Positions 8,626 through 16,033 of a stretch of 64,000 bases of DNA are shown one piece after another. The notes under the pieces are model-generated. The model saw only the letters and a list, made by a program, of their open reading frames with translations, was not told the origin of the DNA and ran no database searches. This stretch comes from Marinobacter sp. F4206 (GTDB lineage Bacteria; Pseudomonadota; Gammaproteobacteria; Pseudomonadales; Oleiphilaceae): contig NZ_JAHXKI010000002.1 in assembly GCF_019392195.1 (NCBI RefSeq), positions 682,001 through 746,000 of the forward strand, in the 5' to 3' direction. A program made the translations under genes and the position numbers. Numbering within the stretch: the stretch's first letter is position 1; each line of letters opens with the position of its first letter.

Positions 8626-9367
8626 CTAGTCGCCCGGTTCGGGGACATCCGCTTTGCTCGCGTCCTTCTCCCGGGCCAGGCTTCGCGCGCGCTCCTGATC
8701 GCCCTCTTCGGCCTCAAGAGGCTCTTGCCCGCCCCCAGGGCCGGGTCGTACAACACGCTCGTCAGCAATGGAAAGTGGTCAGAACCGATGGACGGCAGTC
8801 GGGCAGTCGGGTAGTCGAGGCCAGCGTGAAATGCTTGCTATGGAAAAGATGATCCAGTGGCCATCGCATAACGGGGTAATCGGCGTGAAAGGTACTGTAA
8901 AACCCTCGCCCCACCCGCGGATCCAGCAGGCCACTGACTTTGCGAAACAGACGGGTGGTGGGCGACCAGGCGACATCGTTGAGATCCCCCGTGACGATGA
9001 TCGGCTCATCACTGTCGGCGATACTCCGGCCAACGATCACCAGCTCTGCATCCCGCTACGCGGACTCGGGGTTCTCCGTCGGGCTGGGAGGTGCCGGGTG
9101 GAGAAAATGGATTCGCACTCGATCACCGGAACGCAACTCCACCAGAGCATGCATGGAGGGCACGTCGTCCTCGATAATGTAGGGAACAGTCCACCAAAGC
9201 TGCGCAGCGAGACATAGCCCGGTTACGATAACCAGAAGCCAACTGATGGCGCTACCGAGGTCCAGCCAACCGAGCTCAAGGACCACCAGCGCCAGGAACG
9301 TCGCCAGCGCCACGGCAACCGTGCCGAAACCCAGTACCCAGAGTATGGATGCGTCCACGGTCATCAT
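8626..9367 (-). pseudogene. Decayed endonuclease/exonuclease/phosphatase (EEP) family gene
   Basis: Starts at ATG 9367 with two N-terminal membrane helices, as in membrane-anchored EEP proteins of about 350 aa. The reading jumps from TVPYI straight to EDDVPSMHA, so roughly 120 catalytic-domain residues are missing. An in-frame TAG (9056-9058) lies between ENPESA and [11 protein letters not shown], where relatives usually have a Glu. The frame then continues through [16 protein letters not shown] and [10 protein letters not shown] until an extra 8-bp repeat unit (8794-8817) shifts it. Removing one unit restores [14 protein letters not shown], the catalytic GSDHFP end. A further one-base shift in a G-run near 8730 leads to an acidic tail ending at the TAG complement of 8626-8628. 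Four lesions make this a dead gene. Confidence 0.85.
8794..8817. repeat. 8-bp tandem repeat, three units
   Basis: On the + strand the unit GGCAGTCG occurs twice in a row (8794-8801, 8802-8809), followed by GGTAGTCG (8810-8817). Two units keep the EEP reading frame into the GSDHFP motif; the third unit breaks it. This looks like a slipped-strand duplication of one unit. Confidence 0.9.
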
Positions 9368-9395
9368 GACACGGCAAGCCCTCCCGACCTGTCAG

Positions 9396-9719
9396 TCAGC
9401 CAAAGTAATCCTGCATCCAGTCAACCAGGGTCTGAATTGTCACATCGGCCAGCGCCATACTCTGGAAACTGTCCCCCACTTCGTCCTCGATGGTCACGAA
9501 CTGGTAAAGCAGACTGCCCGGCTGTTCGTCATGGAGGATCAGGTTTATCCGCCGGCGGGTCCGCAGACAGTCAATGGTCATGACATCGGCGGGAATGCCG
9601 GCGTCGCGCATGCCTCGCCGCACCTCCACCACAGGGTTGATGTGCTCGTGAGCCGCCTGGATTCGGGTATGGGCATCGCTGGCCATATCGGACAAGGCTT
9701 TCAGGGGATCTTCAGACAT
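9396..9719 (-). CDS. Small conserved-looking hypothetical protein
   Basis: A 107-aa soluble protein read from the ATG at 9719; earlier in-frame codons give a basic, unlikely N-terminus. The first 45 residues look helical (LKALSDMASDAHTRIQAAHEH). The rest looks alpha/beta, with PADVMTIDCLRTRRRINLILHDE, a strand LLYQFVTIEDE and a final amphipathic helix VTIQTLVDWMQDYFG. No membrane segment, signal peptide or metal motif is visible. I do not recognise the family. It lies 28 bases upstream of the dead EEP gene on the same strand and may once have been its operon partner. Confidence 0.65.
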   Translation of the reverse strand: MSEDPLKALSDMASDAHTRIQAAHEHINPVVEVRRGMRDAGIPADVMTIDCLRTRRRINLILHDEQPGSLLYQFVTIEDEVGDSFQSMALADVTIQTLVDWMQDYFG

Positions 9720-9875
9720 TCGGTGCCGCCTGCGTACTGGTAAATGTAACTCGCTGATCAATGGAGAGAGTCTAGCGGACTGCGTTGCCGATGGCGAAAC
9801 CACACCGCCCATGCCAGACGGAGGTACGGAAATTGCTTAAAATAACAACAACTCGGCCACCCACGAGACTGGCAC

Positions 9876-10988
9876 ATGGAGACACTTCCCTTCAGCGGGC
9901 TGTTCCTGAACCCCTGGGTCATTGCATCCGGCATTTCGCTGGCCACGATGCTGACCCTTCTGCTGCTGAAACGCCTCATTTTAGGACGCACCATTGCCCT
10001 GCTTGGTCGCAGCCGCTTCACGATGGACTCATTGATCGCGTCGGCGCTACCCTGGCCACTGACCCTGCTGATCCTGTGCCTGACGGTGATCGTCTTCAAA
10101 TCGGCGTGCGCCTACCTCGGCATTACCTCAGACCAGCTGGCCGCTTACGCCGGCCCCCTGGAATACTTCCTGCTGATACTCGCCATCGTGGTGTTCGTGG
10201 ATCGGCTGTGCAGCGGCGCCATTCGCTGCTATGCCGAACAATCGGATGTGTTGCGGGGCAGTCGGAGCATCCTGCAGGGTATTACCCGGGGCATTGTCTG
10301 GGGTCTCGGTCTTTTGATACTCATGGGCACCGTTGGTATCTCGATTACGCCCGTAATCGCCTCGCTGGGCATCACCTCACTGGCGGTCGCCCTGGCACTG
10401 CAGCCCACCCTGGAAAACTTCTTTTCCGGCGTTCAGTTGCTGATGGACAAACCGATCCGGGTGGGGGATTTCATCGAACTGGACTCCGGCGAACAGGGCT
10501 TTGTCGACCGCATTGGCTGGCGCTCTACCTGGGTTCGCATGCTACCCAACAACATGGTGATCATGCCCAACAGCAAACTGTCCGGCTCAAAGATCATCAA
10601 CTATTACTATCCGGCCAAGGAACTGTCAGTACCGGTGGAAGTGGGCGTTCATTATGATTCAGATCTGGATCATGTGGAGCGGGTGACCCTGGAAGTGGCC
10701 CGGGAGATCCTGAAGACCCATGAATGGGGCGTTGCGGAATACAACACCTTCGTGCTGTTCCACACCTTCGACAACTCCAGCATCAACTTTACTGTCATGC
10801 TGCGAGCCAAAGAGTACTTCAACCGATTCTGGGTAAAATCCGCGTTCGTCAAAGCGCTGCACAAACGCTACGCCGAAGAGGGCATCCGGATTCCCTATCC
10901 GATCCGCGCCATCAACCTGGACCAGGAGGCCGCACGGGGCGCGTTACATGGTCAGGACAAGGATCCCGACAACGGCGCGCCGTCGTAG
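9876..10988 (+). CDS. MscS-family mechanosensitive channel
   Basis: A 370-aa membrane protein with four N-terminal helices followed by the MscS pore and beta domain. The pore-lining helix and beta entry are clear: ITSLAVALALQPTLENFFSGVQLLMDKPIRVGDFIEL (about residues 165-205). Next come DRIGWRSTWVRMLPNNMVIMPNSKLSGSKIINY and the alpha/beta vestibule with EVGVHYDSDLDHVERVTLEVA. It should release solutes when the inner membrane is stretched by hypo-osmotic shock, which fits a marine organism with a betaine-type carrier elsewhere in this window. It stands alone, divergent from the small hypothetical gene, and ends one base before the convergent gene. Confidence 0.9.
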   Translation: METLPFSGLFLNPWVIASGISLATMLTLLLLKRLILGRTIALLGRSRFTMDSLIASALPWPLTLLILCLTVIVFKSACAYLGITSDQLAAYAGPLEYFLLILAIVVFVDRLCSGAIRCYAEQSDVLRGSRSILQGITRGIVWGLGLLILMGTVGISITPVIASLGITSLAVALALQPTLENFFSGVQLLMDKPIRVGDFIELDSGEQGFVDRIGWRSTWVRMLPNNMVIMPNSKLSGSKIINYYYPAKELSVPVEVGVHYDSDLDHVERVTLEVAREILKTHEWGVAEYNTFVLFHTFDNSSINFTVMLRAKEYFNRFWVKSAFVKALHKRYAEEGIRIPYPIRAINLDQEAARGALHGQDKDPDNGAPS

Positions 10989-11363
10989 TTAGTCGATCGG
11001 CCGGGATTGCGGCACCAGGCAATTCATCAGCGTTATTGAAAGATCGCGGAAGATCCGCTCGGATGCGACAATGCCCGGAAACCGGTCCGCCATCGCCCTG
11101 CGGCAGGCAGGCTCTCGTGCCTCGCTGCCGTCAATACAGCCGGTATGGGCGTCACTACCGGGTGCTGCCCCGGTTGCCTCCGCGCAGAAATCGGAAACCT
11201 GACCGGTCATCCAGTCCACAACCGTGCCCCGCTCCACCGGATTAGCGGACAGATCGGCAAACCGACTGGCTGTCACAGGTTCCGGCTGCTCTCGGGTTTG
11301 CTCCCAAACCACAAAGATCAGGGCCGCTGAGACCAGAGTGACGGTAACGATGGGGAACTTCAT
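10989..11363 (-). CDS. Hypothetical membrane-anchored periplasmic protein with four cysteines
   Basis: A 124-aa protein from the ATG at 11363. One N-terminal hydrophobic helix (FPIVTVTLVSAALIFVVW) should anchor it in the inner membrane or act as an uncleaved signal. The remaining ~100 residues are polar and contain four Cys (in VSDFCAE, AHTGCID, REPACRR and LMNCLVP), a pattern suggesting two disulfides in the periplasm. An upstream in-frame start would add 21 residues without a hydrophobic leader and is less likely. It meets the MscS gene tail-to-tail. I do not recognise the family. Confidence 0.6.
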   Translation of the reverse strand: MKFPIVTVTLVSAALIFVVWEQTREQPEPVTASRFADLSANPVERGTVVDWMTGQVSDFCAEATGAAPGSDAHTGCIDGSEAREPACRRAMADRFPGIVASERIFRDLSITLMNCLVPQSRPID

Positions 11364-11540
11364 GGCAGAGTGTCCGGATTGGTGAGGTGAGCCCGGGATG
11401 ATAAAGGCTGGGCGGGAAGACGCCAAGCCGGGCTGTTTTCACAAATCACCGACTACGCCCTTGCTGACCACTCCGTCTGGTGTCAAGCTCCCCTGTGCTT
11501 TCAAACAGATGCCCAACTGAACCCTATAAGGAACCTTTGA

Positions 11541-11744
11541 ATGGGAAGCTCAAAACTCGTCGGTGTTGTCCTGCTCGTGGTCGGTGTTGCCCTGCTCTAT
11601 TTCGGCTATCAGTCGACCCAGTCCGTTGGGAACCAACTGACCGAGACCGTCACCGGGCGCTTTACCGATGAAACCATGTGGTACCTGATTGGCGGTGCCG
11701 CGGCCGCTGCAGCCGGCGCTTTCCTTACCTTCTTCAAGAAATAG
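11541..11744 (+). CDS. DUF3185 family small membrane protein
   Basis: A 67-aa protein with two membrane helices separated by a polar loop. It starts MGSSKLVGVVLLVVGVALLY-FGYQST, then carries the QLTETVTGRFTDETMWYLIGG segment and an alanine-rich second helix ending in FFKK. This arrangement, with the TG-FTD-TMWY loop, matches the DUF3185 small membrane proteins. The AAGGAA upstream is a reasonable ribosome site. It is followed after 21 bases by another small membrane protein gene (DUF3096). Function is not known for either. Confidence 0.8.
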   Translation: MGSSKLVGVVLLVVGVALLYFGYQSTQSVGNQLTETVTGRFTDETMWYLIGGAAAAAAGAFLTFFKK

Positions 11745-11765
11745 GCCTGACCGGAGACCACCTTC

Positions 11766-11909
11766 ATGACCCTTCATCTGGAGCTCGCTCCCCTGATCAG
11801 CCTTGGCGCCGGTGTCGGCATCCTGGTGTTCCCGAAACTGCTCAATTACATTGTCGCGGGCTACCTGATTGCCCTGGGTGTCCTCGGGTTGCTCGGCCAT
11901 CCAATGTAA
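11766..11909 (+). CDS. DUF3096 family small membrane protein
   Basis: A 47-aa protein that is easy to miss because of its size. It is nearly one hydrophobic hairpin: LAPLISLGAGVGILVFPKLL followed by NYIVAGYLIALGVLGLLG. The P-[KR]-LLNYIVA-YLI-GVLGL pattern is the DUF3096 signature. GGAG lies upstream at about 11753-11756. It sits 21 bases after the DUF3185 gene and probably shares its message. It ends 10 bases before the end of the convergent LysR gene. Role unknown; such proteins are often membrane-stress accessories, but nothing here shows it. Confidence 0.8.
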   Translation: MTLHLELAPLISLGAGVGILVFPKLLNYIVAGYLIALGVLGLLGHPM

Positions 11910-11919
11910 CGGCGCAGTG

Positions 11920-12786
11920 TCACGCAGTGGCTCGCAACACGCTCTGGAAGGCCTCCTTTACATGGGTGGCCAGAGCGTCGTTGATCGGGGTGGAGGCGCC
12001 CCGCACAAGCGCCAGCTGATACGACCCGATATCCGGTAAATCGTCGCTGGAAAACTGTTTCAATGGCGGCCGAATGAGGCTCTGGGGGAACGGCGCAACG
12101 GCAAGGTCTGCCACCATCGCCGCTTCCTGCCCGGAGCAATGCTCACAGGTATAGGCAATTCGATACGGTATGCCTGCCCGATCAAGCGCCCGCAGTGTCA
12201 TCCGCCGCCAGGCACAGCCTTCGTGCGCCATTGCAATGGGCAGGGGCGTGCGCTGAAAGGCTGAGCTGCCTTCCCGGCCAGCCCAGACCAGCGGCTCTTC
12301 ATGCACCACTTCGCCACGAATGTCCCTGGCTTCGTCCGCCACGGTAACCAGCGCCATATCAAGCTGGCCTGCATCTACACGGGCCAGATTCTGCTTGCTC
12401 GAGCCAACCACCACATCCACCAGTACCGCGGGATAAGAACGGGCAAACTGTGCGAGCACCTCGGGCAAAATCCGGGTGCCAACGTCATCCGAGGTACCAA
12501 TACCCACTTTGCCCTCAAGTGTCGGCGCAATGAAGTGCTGGACTGCCTCCTGATTCAGGCGCAGCAACCGACGGCTGTAGTCCAGCAGGATCTCACCTTC
12601 CGTGGTGAGCGTGACCTGCCGGGGCTCTCGAACAAACAGGCTCTTGCCGAGGCTTTGCTCCAGTTGTTTGATCTGCATACTCAGCGCCGAGGGTGTGCGG
12701 TGGACCACCTTGGCAGCACCAGTAAAGGTGCCGCATTCAGAGATCGCAACAAAGGTTCTGAGCACTTCATTATCAAGCAACGGCAT
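11920..12786 (-). CDS. LysR-family transcriptional regulator
   Basis: A 288-aa LysR-type regulator. The winged-helix domain occupies residues 1-60 (LRTFVAISECGTFTGAAKVVHRTPSALSMQIKQLEQ then LFVRE). The effector-binding domain follows, with GKVGIGTSDDVGTRILPEVLAQF. A conspicuous CEHCSGQ in the second subdomain could be redox- or metal-responsive, but that is only an inference. A GTG at 12792 has a better-spaced GAGGAG (10 bases) than the ATG at 12786 (16 bases), so the protein may be two residues longer. It is divergent from a small DUF1127-type gene 157 bases away, its likeliest target. Confidence 0.85.
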   Translation of the reverse strand: MPLLDNEVLRTFVAISECGTFTGAAKVVHRTPSALSMQIKQLEQSLGKSLFVREPRQVTLTTEGEILLDYSRRLLRLNQEAVQHFIAPTLEGKVGIGTSDDVGTRILPEVLAQFARSYPAVLVDVVVGSSKQNLARVDAGQLDMALVTVADEARDIRGEVVHEEPLVWAGREGSSAFQRTPLPIAMAHEGCAWRRMTLRALDRAGIPYRIAYTCEHCSGQEAAMVADLAVAPFPQSLIRPPLKQFSSDDLPDIGSYQLALVRGASTPINDALATHVKEAFQSVLRATA

Positions 12787-12943
12787 GTTCACAGCGGCTG
12801 GTCTCCTCAATCAGAATCCGACAAACACTGACTTAAGCATATTTGAAGGCACAGTTAAAATCTTTTCGTTTGATTGAAGGCAGTCAAGTCGCCATCCTGT
12901 GTCGTGCGATTAAATCCACTCGACCAATAGACAGGTGACGACG

Positions 12944-13174
12944 ATGCCCGACATGAGAAACCACCATCACACTGCCGCACTAGGGCCTCTTTCCCACTGG
13001 ATGGAGAGTTACTCCCGTCGTCAGCAATTCCGGCGTATCGCGAAGTCTCTGCTTGCGGAAAGAGACGACATCCTGCTGGATCTCGGCTACGAGCGCCGCG
13101 AAATCCTGAGCGCCATGCACCTGCCTCTGCGCAGCGATGCGTTGAAATACCTCGAAACCCACCGCTCCAGATAG
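12944..13174 (+). CDS. DUF1127-type small basic protein
   Basis: A 76-aa, Arg-rich protein from the ATG at 12944, which has AGGTGA five bases upstream; a GTG at 12935 is possible but less well placed. The core RRIAKSLLAERDDILLDLGYERREI fits the DUF1127/YjiS-like motif (an amphipathic helix with D-L-G). Characterised DUF1127 proteins in alphaproteobacteria affect phosphate and RNA metabolism and stress responses; no function is established for gammaproteobacterial ones. It is transcribed divergently from the LysR gene and is followed by a strong hairpin, so it forms a monocistronic unit. Confidence 0.7.
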   Translation: MPDMRNHHHTAALGPLSHWMESYSRRQQFRRIAKSLLAERDDILLDLGYERREILSAMHLPLRSDALKYLETHRSR

Positions 13175-13181
13175 CATTCCA

Positions 13182-13209
13182 TGGTGAAGGGTTCCCCCAC
13201 CCTTCACCA
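13182..13209 (+). terminator. Hairpin after the DUF1127-type gene
   Basis: Perfect 10-base stem TGGTGAAGGG / CCCTTCACCA with an 8-base loop, starting seven bases after the stop codon. The downstream tract (GTTTCACTTG) is only mildly T-rich, so termination strength is uncertain. Confidence 0.5.
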
Positions 13210-13313
13210 GTTTCACTTGCGCTCTGCCAAGGCTGTACTAAATATTAAGGAAGGTATTTTAGACGACAGATCAGGCCGTCCTGTCAGCACGATTTCAAAA
13301 CGGGGGCCTGCCC

Positions 13314-14144
13314 ATGAAACCCGATCGCACCGCTTTACTCGCCAGCCTAACCATTGCCATCTGCCTGACTCTTGTTCCGGCCGGCGCTTCTCTTGCCGAG
13401 ACCCGGTACGAAAACCTTCCTGACCGCACCATGCTTCAGCTTGGGGGGCTATTCGTCATTGACTCAAGTACAAGTCTGTCGGCAAGCGCTTCAAGGTCAG
13501 GACTGGGCACCACCATCGATTTCGAACAGGACCTGGACGGCGATACCACCATCACAACCCCGAGCTTCGAATTCTATTATCGCTTCAATAATCGCCACAG
13601 GGTGGAATTGGCGGCCTTTCAGCTTGAGCGCGATGGCAGCCGGGAAATAACACGGAGCATTACCTTCAGGGACCGCGAATTCACCACAAGTACCCGAGTC
13701 GACAGCAGCATAGAGAACGACGTCTACAAAGTGGTATACGGCTACAGCTTCTACCATGTCGACAGAGTCGAACTGGCGTTTTCTGCAGGACTCAACATTC
13801 TGGACTACGAGGCCACACTGGCCTCTTCCGCCGGCGGCTTTGCCGAGACAGCGGCAACGACCGCCCCCATGCCAGTGTTCGGATTTCGAATGGACTACGC
13901 GGCAACCCCCCGTTTACTTGTGCGTTTCCGGACGGACACGTTCTATTTCGATTATGAGGATGAGATCCGTGGATCTCTGCTGGAGCTGCAAGTCGGCGTG
14001 GAATACCGTGCGCTGCGACATTTTGCCCTTGGCGCCTCACTGTCGCGACTCGCCATTGACGTCGACATCAAAGACGACGATTTCAATGGCAGCGTCACAG
14101 ATCTTTATCGCGGGGCTCGGCTGTATGGGGCCTTCTATTTCTGA
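13314..14144 (+). CDS. Putative outer-membrane beta-barrel protein
   Basis: A 276-aa protein with a signal peptide (hydrophobic core ALLASLTIAICLTLVPAGA, cleavage after SLA). The mature part alternates polar and aromatic/hydrophobic residues in repeated strands, for example FEFYYRFNNRHRVELAAFQL, NDVYKVVYGYSFY and LLELQVGVEYRAL. It ends in Phe (GAFYF), the C-terminal signature read by the BAM complex. About eight strands are predicted, close to OmpW/OmpA-sized barrels, but no family-specific motif is clear. The final bases overlap tail-to-tail with the SpoIIAA-like gene by ten bases. Substrate or partner unknown. Confidence 0.75.
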   Translation: MKPDRTALLASLTIAICLTLVPAGASLAETRYENLPDRTMLQLGGLFVIDSSTSLSASASRSGLGTTIDFEQDLDGDTTITTPSFEFYYRFNNRHRVELAAFQLERDGSREITRSITFRDREFTTSTRVDSSIENDVYKVVYGYSFYHVDRVELAFSAGLNILDYEATLASSAGGFAETAATTAPMPVFGFRMDYAATPRLLVRFRTDTFYFDYEDEIRGSLLELQVGVEYRALRHFALGASLSRLAIDVDIKDDDFNGSVTDLYRGARLYGAFYF

Positions 14145-14518
14145 TTCAGCCAGGCAAGTGCGTCAGTTTCATGCTCGAAAAACTTCAGGTCGCCGGCCAT
14201 GAACCAGTTGGCAACCTTCGCGATATTGTCCTGCCAGACCTTGTGACCGAATACCGCAATTTTGTCGATCTGCAGCCCATGCTCCAGGGACAAATTAAAA
14301 TCATCCCAGGCGGCGCGGAGTTCCCAACCTTCGAGGTCCCTCACATCAAATAACACTCTTACCTTGCGTTTTTTGATTCCCGCCAGGGCACCATCGATCA
14401 TCGGGCTGATGGTTTTGAAATCTTCGTGGGTCAGCTTTCCCTGGGCCTTCAAGGCCAGGAAAACATCATCGCCAACCCGATCTATGCCTATGGAAAGGCC
14501 ATGCCGTTGCACAGTCAT
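14135..14518 (-). CDS. SpoIIAA-like / STAS-fold protein
   Basis: A 127-aa soluble protein from the ATG at 14518, chosen for its strong GGAGGAACTGAAG ribosome site over an in-frame start nine codons upstream. The sequence fits the SpoIIAA-like family: DDVFLALKAQGKLTHEDFKTISPMIDGAL, the strand VRVLFDVRDLEGWELRAAWDDFN, then IDKIAVFGHKVWQDNIAKVANWF and a terminal ALAWL helix. In these proteins the STAS-like fold usually lacks the phosphorylated Ser of true anti-sigma antagonists and binds lipids or unknown ligands. It stands alone and its role here is unknown. Confidence 0.85.
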   Translation of the reverse strand: MTVQRHGLSIGIDRVGDDVFLALKAQGKLTHEDFKTISPMIDGALAGIKKRKVRVLFDVRDLEGWELRAAWDDFNLSLEHGLQIDKIAVFGHKVWQDNIAKVANWFMAGDLKFFEHETDALAWLNQK

Positions 14519-14630
14519 CTTCAGTTCCTCCACTGGAAAAGACACCTGAACGATTAGCTCACTCGATATCAGACTGCCAGAAGCCCGTCAGGTTCAAGAA
14601 CAAGGGCATTCGCAACAACGGGGTCGCGGG

Positions 14631-15530
14631 TTAAGCGAGCTGAGAAAACCGAACAAACTCGACATCACCAGCAAATGCTTCCGTAATGTACCGGATGTGG
14701 GCTGGCGTTATCTCGCAACACCCTCCCACGACGAGGGCGCCCTCCGCCAGCCAGCGTCGCACGTGCGAAACATAGGCGCGAGGCGATATGTCATCCCGCG
14801 CCTCCAGCGCATCCACCGAGCCGCCGCTGGCCAGGGGCTCGACAGACTTGAAAGCGTTCGCGTAACCACCAGCACAGGGATACAGATCAACCAGTTCGGG
14901 CATGGTGACCGTCATCACCTCCGGATCGCAGCAATTCAACATCACCGAATTCGGCGAGTAGTGGCTAACGGCCGCAACCGCTTCTGCCAGACTTTCTCCT
15001 GATTTGAGTTTGCCGTCTGCTTCCAGGCGAAAGGCGACCCCGTAGGGTTTGCCCAGCTCACGGGCAGCGGCGCAGGCCGCCTGCGCTTCCAGGGTATTGG
15101 TCATGGTCTCAATCAGGAAAACATCAGCAGCAGCCTGCAAGCGCACCAACGTGACATATTCATCCAGAAGATCTTCAAAAGAACGCTCGGGTTGCCCCAG
15201 GTAACTGCCGGTTAAGGGCGGGAGGCAACCGGCAACGTCCACTTCCGCGCCCGTCCGCTCAATTGCCTGATGTAACACGCGAAAGGCTTGCTCATGAATG
15301 TCGTCGATCCGCTCAAGCAAGCCCTGTTTAGCCAAACGGGTCGGCGTGGCGGCGTAGGTATTGAGCGACAGCGTCTTCGCGCCTGCCAGGATAAAATCGG
15401 TATGCACCGCAGCCACAATTTCGGGCTGCTCCAGCATCACCGCAACAGACCAGAGCGGAGAGCTTACCCGCTGGGCACGCCGGTATATTTCCTGGCCCAA
15501 GCCACCATCAAGAAGTACCACGGATTGCAT
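14631..15530 (-). CDS. Homocysteine S-methyltransferase family protein
   Basis: A 299-aa TIM-barrel methyltransferase. The N-terminus VVLLDGGLGQEIYRR matches the family start (usually DGG-G-ELE-R). Zn-binding Cys residues are present as NCCDP (about residue 200) and the C-terminal GGCCEI near residue 270. The family transfers a methyl group from S-methylmethionine or similar donors to homocysteine, making methionine. A second, clearly different member lies at 42.6-43.6 kb. It is monocistronic by spacing. The exact methyl donor cannot be told from sequence. Confidence 0.9.
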   Translation of the reverse strand: MQSVVLLDGGLGQEIYRRAQRVSSPLWSVAVMLEQPEIVAAVHTDFILAGAKTLSLNTYAATPTRLAKQGLLERIDDIHEQAFRVLHQAIERTGAEVDVAGCLPPLTGSYLGQPERSFEDLLDEYVTLVRLQAAADVFLIETMTNTLEAQAACAAARELGKPYGVAFRLEADGKLKSGESLAEAVAAVSHYSPNSVMLNCCDPEVMTVTMPELVDLYPCAGGYANAFKSVEPLASGGSVDALEARDDISPRAYVSHVRRWLAEGALVVGGCCEITPAHIRYITEAFAGDVEFVRFSQLA

Positions 15531-15652
15531 AGCTCTGTTACTCCGGTTGCAGCTTTCCCGAACATCGTACCGCAGTTTGAGCTCAACTCAGCCCACGGTG
15601 ACTGCCATCATCCCTGAAACCTTTTTTTGATCATGTAGCGATTTGTTCGAAG

Positions 15653-16033
15653 ATGCTTTTGCAATCGGTACTATGGCATCGTATGCGGTTGAAACTCGGT
15701 CCGAACCTATATTCCCGGAAAGCCCCGACTATGCCAGCGAACGTAAAAACGCGAATCCTGCTCCGGTCAAAGCGCCTGAACATCTACCTGGTGCGTTACC
15801 CGCAGGGACACAAAGTGGGTCCTCACCTGGACATGATCGCCGAGGGGCGTCTCTACAAGCTCAACTGCGTGCTTGCCAAGCCCAAAGAAGGAGGCGAATT
15901 CCTGTGCGAGAAGAACATCTTTAACCTGTTCGGGCGAATAGTTCTGTTTCGCCCGGATCTCTATCAGCACAGGGTTTCGAGGATTGAGCGGGGAAACCGT
16001 TGGCTGCTTAGCTTTGCGCTGACCACCCCGTAG
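15653..16033 (+). CDS. Small 2OG-Fe(II) oxygenase superfamily protein
   Basis: A 126-aa protein that is essentially a minimal double-stranded beta-helix. It has an HLD motif (GHKVGPHLD, Fe ligands His and Asp), the second His in DLYQHRV, and an Arg a few residues on (ERGNRW) for the 2-oxoglutarate carboxylate. The stretch YLVRYPQGHKVGPH and the core LYKLNCVLAKPKEGGEF match small marine proteins annotated as 2OG-Fe(II) oxygenases. The ATG at 15653 lacks a strong ribosome site; an ATG at 15683 is a possible alternative. Substrate unknown. It meets the PEP-CTERM-like gene end-to-end with no gap. Confidence 0.7.
   Translation: MLLQSVLWHRMRLKLGPNLYSRKAPTMPANVKTRILLRSKRLNIYLVRYPQGHKVGPHLDMIAEGRLYKLNCVLAKPKEGGEFLCEKNIFNLFGRIVLFRPDLYQHRVSRIERGNRWLLSFALTTP

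Noticed and set aside
9056-9058. Stop-codon readthrough or selenocysteine/pyrrolysine-like recoding at the TAG (and TAA at 45270)
   Set aside because: The EEP gene has other lesions that recoding cannot rescue, and no recoding element or conserved stem is seen at either stop.
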